Of a stretch of DNA of 64,000 nucleotides, positions 1 to 9,130 are shown one piece after another. The number at the start of each line of letters is the position of its first letter. Position 1 is the first letter of the stretch. Location of the stretch: positions 36,660-100,659 of the forward strand of contig JADKCC010000029.1 in assembly GCA_016714785.1 (NCBI GenBank), read 5' to 3'. A program made the position numbers and the translations under genes. Below the pieces are notes generated by a model. That model did not search any database. It saw only the letters and a list, made by a program, of their open reading frames with translations, and was not told the origin of the DNA. The DNA comes from Saprospiraceae bacterium. GTDB taxonomy: Bacteria > Bacteroidota > Bacteroidia > Chitinophagales > Saprospiraceae.

Positions 1-515
1 CTGTGATCGAAGGACTATTAGTTGAATTTATAGTTAAGATTCCTGGAGCTGCATTCTGACAATATGGGCCCAATTGTGTAAAGGTAGGTAATACATTAGG
101 TGTTACAGATATAGTCATGCTAGTAGTTGTACCACATTCCCCAGGATTTGGTGTGAATGTATAAACTTGCGTACCTGGTATAGCCGTATTAATTATAGCT
201 GGAGACCAAGTTCCTAAAATTGGAGGTACATTGGTCGAACTAGTAGGTAAAACATCTGCAGCTGCATTTTGGCAATATGGCCCTAATTGCGTAAAGGTAG
301 GTAAAACATTGGGAGTGACCGTTATAGTCATAGTGGTGGTTGTGCCGCATTCTCCAGGATTTGGTGTAAATGTATAAACTTGTGGGCCTGGAATAGCCGT
401 ATTAATTACAGCTGGAGACCAAGTCCCTACAATAGGAGGTACATTAGACGAACTTGTGGGTAAAACATCTGGAGCTGCATTTTGACAATATGGCCCTAAT
501 TGCGTAAAGGTAGGC
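1..515 (-). repeat. 213-bp tandem coding repeats (Ig-like units)
   Basis: Matching blocks recur at a spacing of 213 bp (for example the GGCCCTAATTGCGTAAAGG-type block near 66, 279 and 492), equal to 71 codons, so the reading frame is kept. They encode successive Ig/PKD-like modules of the partial surface protein. Such near-identical repeats are prone to copy-number change and assembly collapse. Confidence 0.8.
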
Positions 516-1339
516 GTGGGTGGAGTTCCAGAAGGTGTACCCATACAAGCCACGCAGACACTGCCATCACAATTAAGAATCGTTTGCACATCATTGATGG
601 TGCATGGATTATTATCATCACAAGCTTGCACTGTTGTCATTGGAGCCAAACATCCAGTCCCTGTACATGAAATATTATCAACCACAACATCTACGCAAAT
701 ACTGTAATCCACGACAATATATCCAGAACTTATCAAGGCATTCCATAATGGACAGCTACCAGGAGCACCAACTGGAACAATATCCACAGCTATCACTTGA
801 TTAAAATCAGGAGGCATTGCTTGTGTAAAAGGACAATTAAAAGTATTTGAATAAGTTCCATTAAGTGTTCCAAAAGGGGCCTCATATAAAATATTCGATG
901 TAGGACATGAAGCAGCTCCACCATAAGGACAACCACTGTAAATATTAATATAAAATTGATTACCAAATAGACAAGGAGGAGGGACACCAATAAATGTGAC
1001 TGAAGCATTAATACTTACATTAACTTGGGTGATCTTAGCACAAGGTCCAAAAGTATTACTTGGTATTTGAAAATCATTCATATAACCTTGACTGTAAGGA
1101 CCACCAAAATTTTTCCTATCTAGATCTATTGCAGTTGGATTTGCTTGGGTTAGGCATGGAAGATTTATGGTTGTTTGTGATGTCAAATTTACCAAATATA
1201 TCGCCAAAATTAAATTAGTAAAAATATATCGAAGTATTTTAACATTGGATTTTCTATAAATAATAGTTTTTAAGTTTGAAATTTGTTTATGAATTTCTTC
1301 AACAACTAAAAAACTCATTTTATTGATATAATTAAACAT
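1..1339 (-). CDS. Repeat-rich secreted surface protein (partial, C-terminus outside window)
   Basis: An uninterrupted minus-strand frame runs from ATG 1339 (or ATG 1318, seven codons later) off the left edge. The N-terminus has a hydrophobic stretch around residues 38-53 (ILRYIFTNLILAIYLV) that can act as a signal sequence. A unique region of about 200 residues follows, then a Cys-rich motif (CDDNNPCTINDVQTILNCDG) common in Bacteroidota adhesin-like proteins. From about position 515 leftward comes a tandem Ig/PKD-like repeat with a 71-residue period (TPTFTQLGPYCQNAA ... YTFTPNPGECGTTT). The three visible units are nearly identical at DNA level with a 213-bp period. I expect a large cell-surface protein exported by T9SS, but the sorting domain is not in view. 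It has its own promoter, which matches that of the glucan operon. The exact function is unknown. Confidence 0.75.
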   Translation of the reverse strand, partial: MFNYINKMSFLVVEEIHKQISNLKTIIYRKSNVKILRYIFTNLILAIYLVNLTSQTTINLPCLTQANPTAIDLDRKNFGGPYSQGYMNDFQIPSNTFGPCAKITQVNVSINASVTFIGVPPPCLFGNQFYINIYSGCPYGGAASCPTSNILYEAPFGTLNGTYSNTFNCPFTQAMPPDFNQVIAVDIVPVGAPGSCPLWNALISSGYIVVDYSICVDVVVDNISCTGTGCLAPMTTVQACDDNNPCTINDVQTILNCDGSVCVACMGTPSGTPPTPTFTQLGPYCQNAAPDVLPTSSSNVPPIVGTWSPAVINTAIPGPQVYTFTPNPGECGTTTTMTITVTPNVLPTFTQLGPYCQNAAADVLPTSSTNVPPILGTWSPAIINTAIPGTQVYTFTPNPGECGTTTSMTISVTPNVLPTFTQLGPYCQNAAPGILTINSTNSPSIT

Positions 1340-1753
1340 AAATGTGGTTTGATAAAAAATTGTAAAAACAATATATAAAGAACAAATTTAGACTCTTGCG
1401 CCAATATCCAACTACCATCGAGTACATCAATACTACATCATAGTATCAAAAATCGAAAAATAACTCTCTATGAACTAAAAGCTTAATCCAACAATCAAAT
1501 TGAGTAGTAACATGTGTTAAATTAAAAAAATGGATATATCTTAAATGTAGTTTCTAAATGAAAAATGATTAATAAAAAAAAAGCATTTCGGAAGAACCCA
1601 TGATCTCCTTAATGCTTAAATTTATTGACAGGTACTAAAAATTAAAAAATTGGTGAACTCACAAAAATTCATTTGTACTTTAACAAAAAATGTATGATTA
1701 CCTACTTCTGTCAAAACTTAATAATCCCACTATTTCATTGGTTCTGTATTTTA
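1340..1753. other. Intergenic region without recognised gene
   Basis: AT-rich spacer between the partial surface-protein gene and the terminator of the glucan operon. Apart from the promoter at 1383-1441 I see no convincing ORF, RNA gene or mobile-element end. Confidence 0.6.
1383..1441 (-). promoter_or_regulatory. Promoter with -7 box TAAATTTG and 20-bp activator-like site
   Basis: On the minus strand, the box TAAATTTG (1390-1383) fits the Bacteroidota -7 consensus TAnnTTTG and lies about 45 nt before ATG 1339. Ending 31 nt upstream of it is TATGATGTAGTATTGATGTA (1441-1422), which contains the direct repeat TGATGTA with an 11-bp period. The same 20-mer with almost the same spacing lies before the glucan operon (19835-19854). 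No clear -33 TTTG is visible, which suggests activator dependence. Role inferred. Confidence 0.6.
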
Positions 1754-1780
1754 AAAAGGGCTACCGTTGAGTAGCCCTAA
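1754..1780 (-). terminator. Rho-independent terminator of the glucan operon
   Basis: A perfect 8-bp stem AGGGCTAC/GTAGCCCT (1758-1765 and 1772-1779) with a 6-nt loop is followed on the minus strand by a T run. It lies 145 nt after the stop of the last operon gene, with no other gene between. Confidence 0.75.
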
Positions 1781-1924
1781 CATTCTAAAATGATATTAAC
1801 CACTCACAAAAGAAATAAATTGAGAAATCAAAAAGTAAGCAAAAAATAGCTAAAAAATGTAAATCAATATTTAATATGTTCATATTGAGATCCAAATTTT
1901 AGCCATTCAATGTCGTTAAATAGG

Positions 1925-4264
1925 TTATTTAACCACTAACTTAACAGTTGATTCTATATTTTCAGAAATTTTAAACTTAATGATATACATACCTTGTGTT
2001 AAGTTCAGGTTTTTGAACGTGTTTTGATTGCCAACTTCCATGATTTGGCCATTTATATTGTAAAGTTCAAAAGTCTTAAAATCAGTGTCAACATTCAAAG
2101 TACTACCGCTAACAGATGGGTTTGGATAAACAGTAATATTTTTTAGACTAACAAAGTTATTGACACTGGACACCTTATCATAAAAATAAATATTATCTAT
2201 AAAGACAGTACCTGCTGCAGTAGGTAAGCCAGAGAAAATCAACTGCGCGATATTTTTCTTTCCAGCAAGATTAGCAAATTGTGTTAACGGAATATCCAAA
2301 CTGTTCCATTGACCTAGTGCCGGATTTTCAATTACGATTTCATGCTCCGTATCGTCACCACCTCCAAATGCTCCATCTGCACCAAAATCTACTAATTTGA
2401 CTCTGAAAGTCGTCATATTTGGCGTCCACATATCTAAGTGAAAATGACTCATGCCCGTGACATTAATCTGTTTGGTCACTGTCTCTATACCTACAAAGTC
2501 AAGGTTAGAGTATTTTTTGGTATCATTTCCTTGAATCTGAATATCCTCCAACATAGCTGCAGACCAATCTGTACGCCAAGTATCCACTGCTACATTGGTA
2601 TATGCGTTGCTAAACATAGATATCACTCCTGAAGCACTTCTTGTAGGTGTTGGCGCTGCTGTCATTGGAGTTGTAGGTCCGCTTACTGCAGTATAAAAAT
2701 AAACATTATCAATATAAACTGTACCTGCTCCTACTGGCAAGCCAGAAAATATCAATTGAGCTATATTTTTTCTAGAAGTAAGATTTACAAACTGTGTCAA
2801 AGGTATATCTAGAGCATTCCATGTAGATCCTACAACATTTTCGAATACCACTTCGTGATCTTTATCATCACCACCACCAAAAGCACCATCAGCACCAAAG
2901 TCAACCAACTTTACTCTAAAAGTGGTCATATTAGGTGTCCACATATCGACATGAATATGAGACATACCTGTGATATCTATTTGCTTTGCCACTGTCTCTA
3001 CGCCTACAAAATCAAGGTTTGAATATTTTTTTGCGTCATTGCCTTGGATCTGAATATCTTCTAATACTGCTGATGACCAGTCTGTGCGCCATGTGTCCAC
3101 TGCCACATTGGTATAAGCATTACTAAACATAGATATAACATCGGCTGCGTTACGTGTTGGTGTCGGTGCAGCAACTGTAGGAACTGGTGAAGCAATGGTA
3201 CCCTGGAAAAAATATATATTATCCAAATACACTATTCCTGCTCCTACTGGCAAGCCTGAAAATATCAATTGCGCTATATTTTTTCTAGACATCAAATTTG
3301 CAAATTGTGCCAAAGGAATATCCAAGCTGTTCCATTGATTAGCTATTACGTTTTCGAAAACAACTTCGTGCTCTGTATCATCTCCACCTCCGAAAGCGGC
3401 GTCTGCCCCAAAATCAACCAACTTAACTCTAAATGTTGTAGCATTAGGCGTCCACATATCAATATGGAAAAAATTCATTCCTGAAATATCTACTTGTTTA
3501 GTCACAGTCTCTATACCTACAAAATCTAAAGCACTATATTTTTTAGTGTCATTGCCTTGGATTTGGATATCTTCCAATAGCGCAGATGACCAATCTGTAC
3601 GCCAAGTATCAACAGTCAAGTTGGTGTATGTATTACTAAACATAGATTTAACTTTTGAAGCTTCACGTGTAGGTACTGGAGCAGCTACTGTCGGGCTGGC
3701 TACAGCTACGGTTCCGTTAAAAAAGAAAACATTGTCTATAAATACCGTACCACCACCTGCTGGTAAACCAGAAAATATCAATTGTGCTATATTCTTTTTC
3801 CCAGCAAGATTGACAAATTGTGTCAATGGAATGTCTAAACTATTCCATTGATTAGGAGTAACATTGGTAAACACTACTTCATGTTCGGTATCATCACCTC
3901 CACCAAATGCTCCATCTGCACCAAAATCAACCAACTTCACTCTAAAAGTGGTCATATTTGGCGTCCACATGTCAACATGAAAATGATTCATACTGGAGAC
4001 ATCAATTTGTTTGGTAACTGACTCCACACCTACGAAATCCAGATTACTATATTTCTTAGTATCATTTCCTTGAATTTGGATATCTTCTAATAGTGCTGCG
4101 GACCAATCGGTTCGCCATGTATCAACCGTTAAGTTAGTATAAGTATTGCTAAACATAGATTTGACATCTGCAGCGTCACGAGTAGGAACCGGTGCAGCAG
4201 ATGAAGGCTGAGCAAATGCCTGTACTGTTATAAAAAAAGAGAAAATAAATGTTAAAATTTTCAT
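1925..4264 (-). CDS. T9SS-sorted protein with four glucan-binding-type repeats
   Basis: 779 aa. A signal peptide (MKILTFIFSFFITVQAFAQ) is followed by four homologous repeats of roughly 165 residues, each opening with a PTR-A--V-SMFSN-YTN--VDTWRTDW motif and ending in a FIDN/YLDN-YF beta-strand, joined by Pro/Thr-rich linkers. The protein ends in a T9SS type A sorting domain (about 705-779, with VYPNPSVSG). The same module follows the Ig domain in the glycan-binding lipoprotein of this operon (14737-16612) and, as I recall, accompanies GH16 laminarinases in Bacteroidota, so I infer carbohydrate (beta-glucan) binding. No catalytic domain is visible. A secreted, multivalent polysaccharide-capture protein is the best reading. 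Last gene of the operon, 30 bp after the GH17 gene and followed by a terminator. Confidence 0.75.
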   Translation of the reverse strand: MKILTFIFSFFITVQAFAQPSSAAPVPTRDAADVKSMFSNTYTNLTVDTWRTDWSAALLEDIQIQGNDTKKYSNLDFVGVESVTKQIDVSSMNHFHVDMWTPNMTTFRVKLVDFGADGAFGGGDDTEHEVVFTNVTPNQWNSLDIPLTQFVNLAGKKNIAQLIFSGLPAGGGTVFIDNVFFFNGTVAVASPTVAAPVPTREASKVKSMFSNTYTNLTVDTWRTDWSSALLEDIQIQGNDTKKYSALDFVGIETVTKQVDISGMNFFHIDMWTPNATTFRVKLVDFGADAAFGGGDDTEHEVVFENVIANQWNSLDIPLAQFANLMSRKNIAQLIFSGLPVGAGIVYLDNIYFFQGTIASPVPTVAAPTPTRNAADVISMFSNAYTNVAVDTWRTDWSSAVLEDIQIQGNDAKKYSNLDFVGVETVAKQIDITGMSHIHVDMWTPNMTTFRVKLVDFGADGAFGGGDDKDHEVVFENVVGSTWNALDIPLTQFVNLTSRKNIAQLIFSGLPVGAGTVYIDNVYFYTAVSGPTTPMTAAPTPTRSASGVISMFSNAYTNVAVDTWRTDWSAAMLEDIQIQGNDTKKYSNLDFVGIETVTKQINVTGMSHFHLDMWTPNMTTFRVKLVDFGADGAFGGGDDTEHEIVIENPALGQWNSLDIPLTQFANLAGKKNIAQLIFSGLPTAAGTVFIDNIYFYDKVSSVNNFVSLKNITVYPNPSVSGSTLNVDTDFKTFELYNINGQIMEVGNQNTFKNLNLTQGMYIIKFKISENIESTVKLVVK

Positions 4265-4294
4265 GCTTTTAAATTTTAATGATTAAAAAATAAT

Positions 4295-5206
4295 TTATTG
4301 TACAAATTTAAGTCGTTCATTTTTGTCCCACAATCCCCAATACGCACCTACTTCACCTTCAGCGCCTACTTTCCATGACTCATCAAAAGATGAGAAATAA
4401 AACATCTCTATTTCTGATTGTTGTGCCCAAATCTGGACATTGATAAAATATTTCATGGTGGAAATGGCATTGGGTATGGCTCCTTTAGTAACTTCGCCCT
4501 GGCTTGGCCAACCGGTCTCTGTGATGATGATTTTTTTGCCCTTTGCCGCATCTATGACTTGCTGATGCATATAATGCAAATGTCCCAAAGAGTTCTCGAA
4601 ACTCGTACCTTCCCAAAATGGATAGTAATTGGCCAAAACCACATCGCTGGCATCAACTAATTCAGGGTGTCTGCCAAATTCATAGTATGCATCTACATAA
4701 CCTACAGGTATTTCCGAAACCTGAGACTTTACATAATCGATCTTTTCTAAAAGTTCGGCCAATGTCAAATCATTTCTATACAAAACTTCATTTCCTACAG
4801 CAGCTATATCCACAAAACCGTCGTTGCAAAGTTGGATTAGATTCTCGACTTCAATTTCGTTTTTTTCCTTATCGTCTCCTAGCCAAGCCCCTACTAGGGT
4901 TTTCATTCCCATTTCCTTGGCTATTTTTGGTATGAGTTCATTCCCTTCTATGGTAGAAAATGACCGAATCCAATTTGTGTAGGGTTTTAATATTTCCAAT
5001 CGCCTGCGTATTTGACCCTCTGATATGATATCTCCTGGCTTTTGTCCATCTTCATATAGACTAAAGCAAATGCCGTGCATCCCTTTTTGGAGCATTTGAA
5101 AATACAATGATTTAATATCTTCTTCAGGAGTGTCAATATTATATAAATCAATATGCTCTATTGGGAGTCCCTGATAAATGTTAAAGTTGTATGATCTTTG
5201 CGACAT
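4295..5206 (-). CDS. GH17-family beta-1,3-glucanase-like enzyme, cytoplasmic
   Basis: 303 aa with no signal peptide. The GH17 signature residues are present: the acid/base Glu in AVGNEVLYR (E140) and the nucleophile Glu in IITETGWPS (E230), within a single TIM-barrel-sized domain. The protein is clearly paralogous to the C-terminal half of the upstream symporter fusion (shared blocks such as KGMHGICFS/KGLHGICFS, FYFSSFDESWK and GLWDKNE), so the pair arose by duplication. Being cytosolic, it probably trims imported beta-1,3-gluco-oligosaccharides rather than polysaccharide. Bacterial GH17 enzymes can also transglycosylate, so specificity is inferred. Lies 49 bp after the fusion gene in the same operon. 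Confidence 0.8.
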   Translation of the reverse strand: MSQRSYNFNIYQGLPIEHIDLYNIDTPEEDIKSLYFQMLQKGMHGICFSLYEDGQKPGDIISEGQIRRRLEILKPYTNWIRSFSTIEGNELIPKIAKEMGMKTLVGAWLGDDKEKNEIEVENLIQLCNDGFVDIAAVGNEVLYRNDLTLAELLEKIDYVKSQVSEIPVGYVDAYYEFGRHPELVDASDVVLANYYPFWEGTSFENSLGHLHYMHQQVIDAAKGKKIIITETGWPSQGEVTKGAIPNAISTMKYFINVQIWAQQSEIEMFYFSSFDESWKVGAEGEVGAYWGLWDKNERLKFVQ

Positions 5207-5255
5207 GGTAATTGATTTATTTTATTTCAAATTCTATTTGTTCTTACGATTTTTT

Positions 5256-7616
5256 CTATTTATTAAATTTAAATTTTTCATTTTTATCCCAAAGTCCCCA
5301 TGAAGTACCTGCCCAACCTTCTGAGTGGATCTTCCATGATTCGTCAAAAGATGAGAAGTAAAACATTTCAACATTTTTGGCCCGACTCCATTCTACAATC
5401 TCTGCAACATATCTCATAACGTTTTCATCAGAAGGCACTGCATCCATGACATTTTGTCCCTTACTTGGCCAGCCAGTCTCAGTAATGATAACTTTTTTAC
5501 CATGAGCAACAGATAAGACTTGCTGATACATCTCTTGAAGATACAATGATGCGAATTTAATATCTGCCCCTTCCCAGAATGGATAACAATTGATCATTAA
5601 AACGTCTGATATCTGCATCAATTTTGGATGTTTCTTGACTTCGTAATAAACATCTACAAAGCTTACCGGAATATTACCTGCTACACCTTTGATTTGCACC
5701 ATATAATCATACAATGCTTCTGCACTAACATCATTTCTAAAAAGTACTTCATTGCCCACTGAAGCCATATCGACTACACCCTTGCTTAATAAAGACTTAA
5801 GGCTGGATAGTTCTTTATCATTATTTTGCATATCATGACTTATCCAAGCACCAACCAGTGTTTTGAAACCCATTTCTTTCGCCAGTTGTGGTATCAATTC
5901 GTGGCCGTTGGTACAGGAAAAAGTCCTGATCCATTGAGTATGGCCTTTGAGAATTTCTAGCCTTTTGATTATTTGCTCTTTTGTGATCGTATCTCCCGGA
6001 TTTTGAAATTCATTATAAGCACTAAAGCAAATACCATGGAGTCCTTTTTCAAATTGAGCTTTGAAATGACTCACTTTAGTAGTTGGCGATGCTGAATTAT
6101 AATCAATTTTTGATGCATAGTAATTTGGAAATTTACTTTTCAGTTCAGACGAAGTTAGACCATTGAGATTCGCAGAGCCTAATACTGAAGTGGATGAATA
6201 GCCGGATGGGATTGCAGCCTTCTTCTTTTCAAGTTGGGCTCTGATTTCATGAGATTTTTCTTCATTGACATCGTAATCCCACATAGCCCACAGCGCAAAT
6301 AGAGTACCAAGTACTGGAATAGCAGAAAAGAACATTCGTAGCTCAAACATGGTCTCGTAAGTCTGTGTGGCTGCACCAGAATTGAAATCAATGTACCATA
6401 ATATCAACCCAGTTAATGCACCTGCTATGGCCAATCCGAACTTAACCATCCACCAATAGATAGCGCCAAAAATCCCTTCTCTTCTTTTTCCTGTATTTAA
6501 TTCGTCAATATCAATGACATCTGAAGTCATAGACATCATCAATGTAAATAAACTGCCTATTCCAAAAGATATGAAAGGCAGTGCTATTAAAAATAAATAT
6601 GGTTTACCTGGTACAAACAAAAAAAGCAAAGATGCATACCCCAAAATAGATAAAGATTGCGACCAAATAAAGGCCTTTTGTTTACCCATGACCTTGGACA
6701 TGTAAGCCACTATAGGAATAATCAATACTGTAGTGAAAACTGCCCCAATACATCCATAGAGTGTTGGCCAAATACCTTGTCCATCTCCAGGAAATACATA
6801 ATATTTTATAATAAAAAATGAAAAACCTGCTGTGGTATTAAATGCATTAAATATAAAAAAAGTGGCAATACATAATTTTCTGAAAGGCACAATGACCAAA
6901 GCTTCTTTAAAACCTTGTATGATCAAATCAAAACTTCTGCTTGCATTTGCAATGGTTAATGGTTCGTAATTTTCATTTAAAGTCGATTTACTTTTGATAA
7001 ATATGCCCGGTATTATGGCTAAAATAGTGCATATTATAGCTCCATAAACAGCCAGTGATCTTGTCGCTTCCTCTGCTGTGGGAAACCAAGCAGGATCATA
7101 CATAATTACCCACAACCAAGGTGCAAATACCCAAGCCAACTGCCCGATAAGTTGCGAAGTAGCCATAATAGATGTCCTTTCATGAAAATCATCACTCATT
7201 TCATAACCCATGGCTACATAAGGTACACTAAAAATCGTAATACCCAAGTAAAATGCCAAAGAAACCAAAAGGAAATAATAAAAGTTAAAGTCCACAGAAT
7301 TGGTAGCATACAATTGCCACATAAAAGCAAATGAGATACCGGTCATAATCCCACCAATGACCACATACTGTCTCCTTCTACCCCATTTAGACTTGGTATT
7401 ATCTGTAATGAAACCCATAATAGGGTCCGTAATCGCATCAAATAATTTAGGAACAAAATAAATGGTGCTAATCATCCAGCCTGGAAATCCCAACTTATCG
7501 ATCAAGATGACCATAAATATTCCCAACATGGCTGGAAATAATTGATTGGCAAGCATACCAAGTCCGAAGGCTAATTTTTGACTAAATGGTACTTTACTAG
7601 TGGTGACGTGGCTCAT
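5256..7616 (-). CDS. GPH-type sugar:cation symporter fused to a GH17 domain
   Basis: 786 aa. Residues 1 to about 470 form a 12-helix MFS/GPH (MelB-like) symporter, with the cytoplasmic-loop signature FDAITDPIMGF and KWGRRRQ. A short linker leads to a complete GH17 domain (about 505-786) with catalytic motifs ASVGNEVLFR and IITETGWPS. One open frame spans both parts. GPH carriers usually have about 450-500 aa and both ends in the cytoplasm, so the hydrolase would sit at the inner mouth of the transporter. I infer coupled uptake and cleavage of beta-1,3-gluco-oligosaccharides. The GH17 part is the paralogue of the next gene downstream. The fusion is unusual; a sequencing error merging two genes is unlikely because the frame is continuous through a plausible linker. 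Confidence 0.85.
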   Translation of the reverse strand: MSHVTTSKVPFSQKLAFGLGMLANQLFPAMLGIFMVILIDKLGFPGWMISTIYFVPKLFDAITDPIMGFITDNTKSKWGRRRQYVVIGGIMTGISFAFMWQLYATNSVDFNFYYFLLVSLAFYLGITIFSVPYVAMGYEMSDDFHERTSIMATSQLIGQLAWVFAPWLWVIMYDPAWFPTAEEATRSLAVYGAIICTILAIIPGIFIKSKSTLNENYEPLTIANASRSFDLIIQGFKEALVIVPFRKLCIATFFIFNAFNTTAGFSFFIIKYYVFPGDGQGIWPTLYGCIGAVFTTVLIIPIVAYMSKVMGKQKAFIWSQSLSILGYASLLFLFVPGKPYLFLIALPFISFGIGSLFTLMMSMTSDVIDIDELNTGKRREGIFGAIYWWMVKFGLAIAGALTGLILWYIDFNSGAATQTYETMFELRMFFSAIPVLGTLFALWAMWDYDVNEEKSHEIRAQLEKKKAAIPSGYSSTSVLGSANLNGLTSSELKSKFPNYYASKIDYNSASPTTKVSHFKAQFEKGLHGICFSAYNEFQNPGDTITKEQIIKRLEILKGHTQWIRTFSCTNGHELIPQLAKEMGFKTLVGAWISHDMQNNDKELSSLKSLLSKGVVDMASVGNEVLFRNDVSAEALYDYMVQIKGVAGNIPVSFVDVYYEVKKHPKLMQISDVLMINCYPFWEGADIKFASLYLQEMYQQVLSVAHGKKVIITETGWPSKGQNVMDAVPSDENVMRYVAEIVEWSRAKNVEMFYFSSFDESWKIHSEGWAGTSWGLWDKNEKFKFNK

Positions 7617-7639
7617 GTGTTCAGTTAATATGTATGTGC

Positions 7640-9130
7640 TTAATGAATTAAAATCGTTTGAATTGCATTTTCTTTCAAGTGAGTATTTATGGATTTTCCG
7701 TTGTAATTTAAAGCTATATCTTTGGATTTGCCATCAGGATTAAAAAGAATTACCACAGTAGAACCATCCTTATTTAATGCAGCAGTACACATTACTTCAG
7801 TATTTGGATTAGCTACGCCTATTCTCACAGCTTCAGGTCTAATGAATCTGCTAAAATGAGACATGACATAATACAAAGGTGTAAAATATACTTCATCTTT
7901 CTCCGTATCTACAATGACAGGAGCTGTACACCAGTTTTTAAACCAGTTGGGTCCTCCTTGCCTGTCTAGCACCATATTCCAGTCTATCCATCCATCCACC
8001 CAATTATTGAGACAACCGATGATATCTCTGGCATACCTATGCGCAGGTGCATATTTGGGATGCAGGTATTTCTTGTCTGCCGGTGCCCAATCCCATCCCC
8101 AATCCGTAGCTTCTTTACTCCAATACCAGGCATCATTTTTCCATGCCGGTACTTCTGCATCCACACAGGCTTCGGTTTGAATCATATATTTTTCAGGTGC
8201 TTTGGCATGTGTATATTGTAATACGTCAGGAAAATAATCATAAGTACTCGCATACCAGTGTATCGCTGTTCCATCAAAATATTTTTTGGCTTCTGTATCA
8301 TCATACATGACATCTACCCACTCTTTGAGTTCGTCTCGATTCTGGTCATAGCCCAGTATTTTCAATGATGGATGTTGGGTACGAAGTACAGGGCCTAAGT
8401 AATTTTTTACAAATTCGTTCATCTCCTCAGGTGAGAAGTGCATACTTTCCCAGTTTTTGCCATTCCCAAGTGGTTCGTTTTCCACGGTGATGCCCCAAAT
8501 ATCTATGCCTTCTTTTTTATAAGCATCAATATATTTATCAAAAAAGTTAGCCCACACAGGATAGTACTCAGGTAACAACTTACCGCCACGCCAATCTTTA
8601 TTATCTTTCATCCATGGTGGTGCTGTCCATGGTGACGATATGATCTTAAAACCTTCTTTGGATACTTTTTGAGCGTCTTTGATCATCGGAATAATGTCGT
8701 CCATATCTTCTTTGATAGAAAAATGCTTCAACTCCCGATCATTTTCAACAGGTGCGTATGAATAGTTGCTCAAAGAAAAGTCACATGAGTTTATATGGGT
8801 TCTAGTCAATGAATATCTTGCACCTCGCTCTCCAAAATACGCTTCCAGGATTTTATTTCTATTTTGTTTACTGACTTTATTAAGCAAATATGCAGAAGAT
8901 TCAGTAAATGATCCGCCAAATCCAGTAATCGTCTGAAATTTCGTCTCAGCATCTATGACAATTGTAATTGGGTTCTGACTCGTTTTAGTTGGGTTTACCT
9001 CCTGAAGTTTTTGACCATCAGCTGATGTCTCAAATATTTGAATACCCAATGACTTATTATGGAAGGAAGACATTATTATTATGCTCATTAATAAAACCAA
9101 AAACGCAAGATATCCCTTTCTCATCACCAT
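7640..9130 (-). CDS. GH30-family beta-glucanase (beta-1,6-glucanase type)
   Basis: 496 aa. An N-terminal hydrophobic segment (residues 6-22) indicates export. The GH30 core shows ITGFGGSFTESSA near residue 70, SSPWTAPPWMK near 165, the acid/base Glu in TVENEP (E219) and the nucleophile Glu in MIQTEACVD (E320). The C-terminal beta-sandwich ends in the usual short strands. GH30 subfamilies 1 and 3 include beta-glucosylceramidases and endo-beta-1,6-glucanases. With GH16, GH17 and a beta-1,3-glucan phosphorylase beside it, removal of beta-1,6 branches of laminarin-type glucan is the likely job. Its ATG overlaps the stop of the upstream gene by 7 bp, which indicates translational coupling; M3 is an alternative start. 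Confidence 0.85.
   Translation of the reverse strand: MVMRKGYLAFLVLLMSIIIMSSFHNKSLGIQIFETSADGQKLQEVNPTKTSQNPITIVIDAETKFQTITGFGGSFTESSAYLLNKVSKQNRNKILEAYFGERGARYSLTRTHINSCDFSLSNYSYAPVENDRELKHFSIKEDMDDIIPMIKDAQKVSKEGFKIISSPWTAPPWMKDNKDWRGGKLLPEYYPVWANFFDKYIDAYKKEGIDIWGITVENEPLGNGKNWESMHFSPEEMNEFVKNYLGPVLRTQHPSLKILGYDQNRDELKEWVDVMYDDTEAKKYFDGTAIHWYASTYDYFPDVLQYTHAKAPEKYMIQTEACVDAEVPAWKNDAWYWSKEATDWGWDWAPADKKYLHPKYAPAHRYARDIIGCLNNWVDGWIDWNMVLDRQGGPNWFKNWCTAPVIVDTEKDEVYFTPLYYVMSHFSRFIRPEAVRIGVANPNTEVMCTAALNKDGSTVVILFNPDGKSKDIALNYNGKSINTHLKENAIQTILIH

Noticed and set aside
3546..3851. 101-aa plus-strand ORF inside the glucan-binding repeat gene
   Set aside because: Shadow of the minus-strand coding repeat; similar shadows recur in the other repeat copies.
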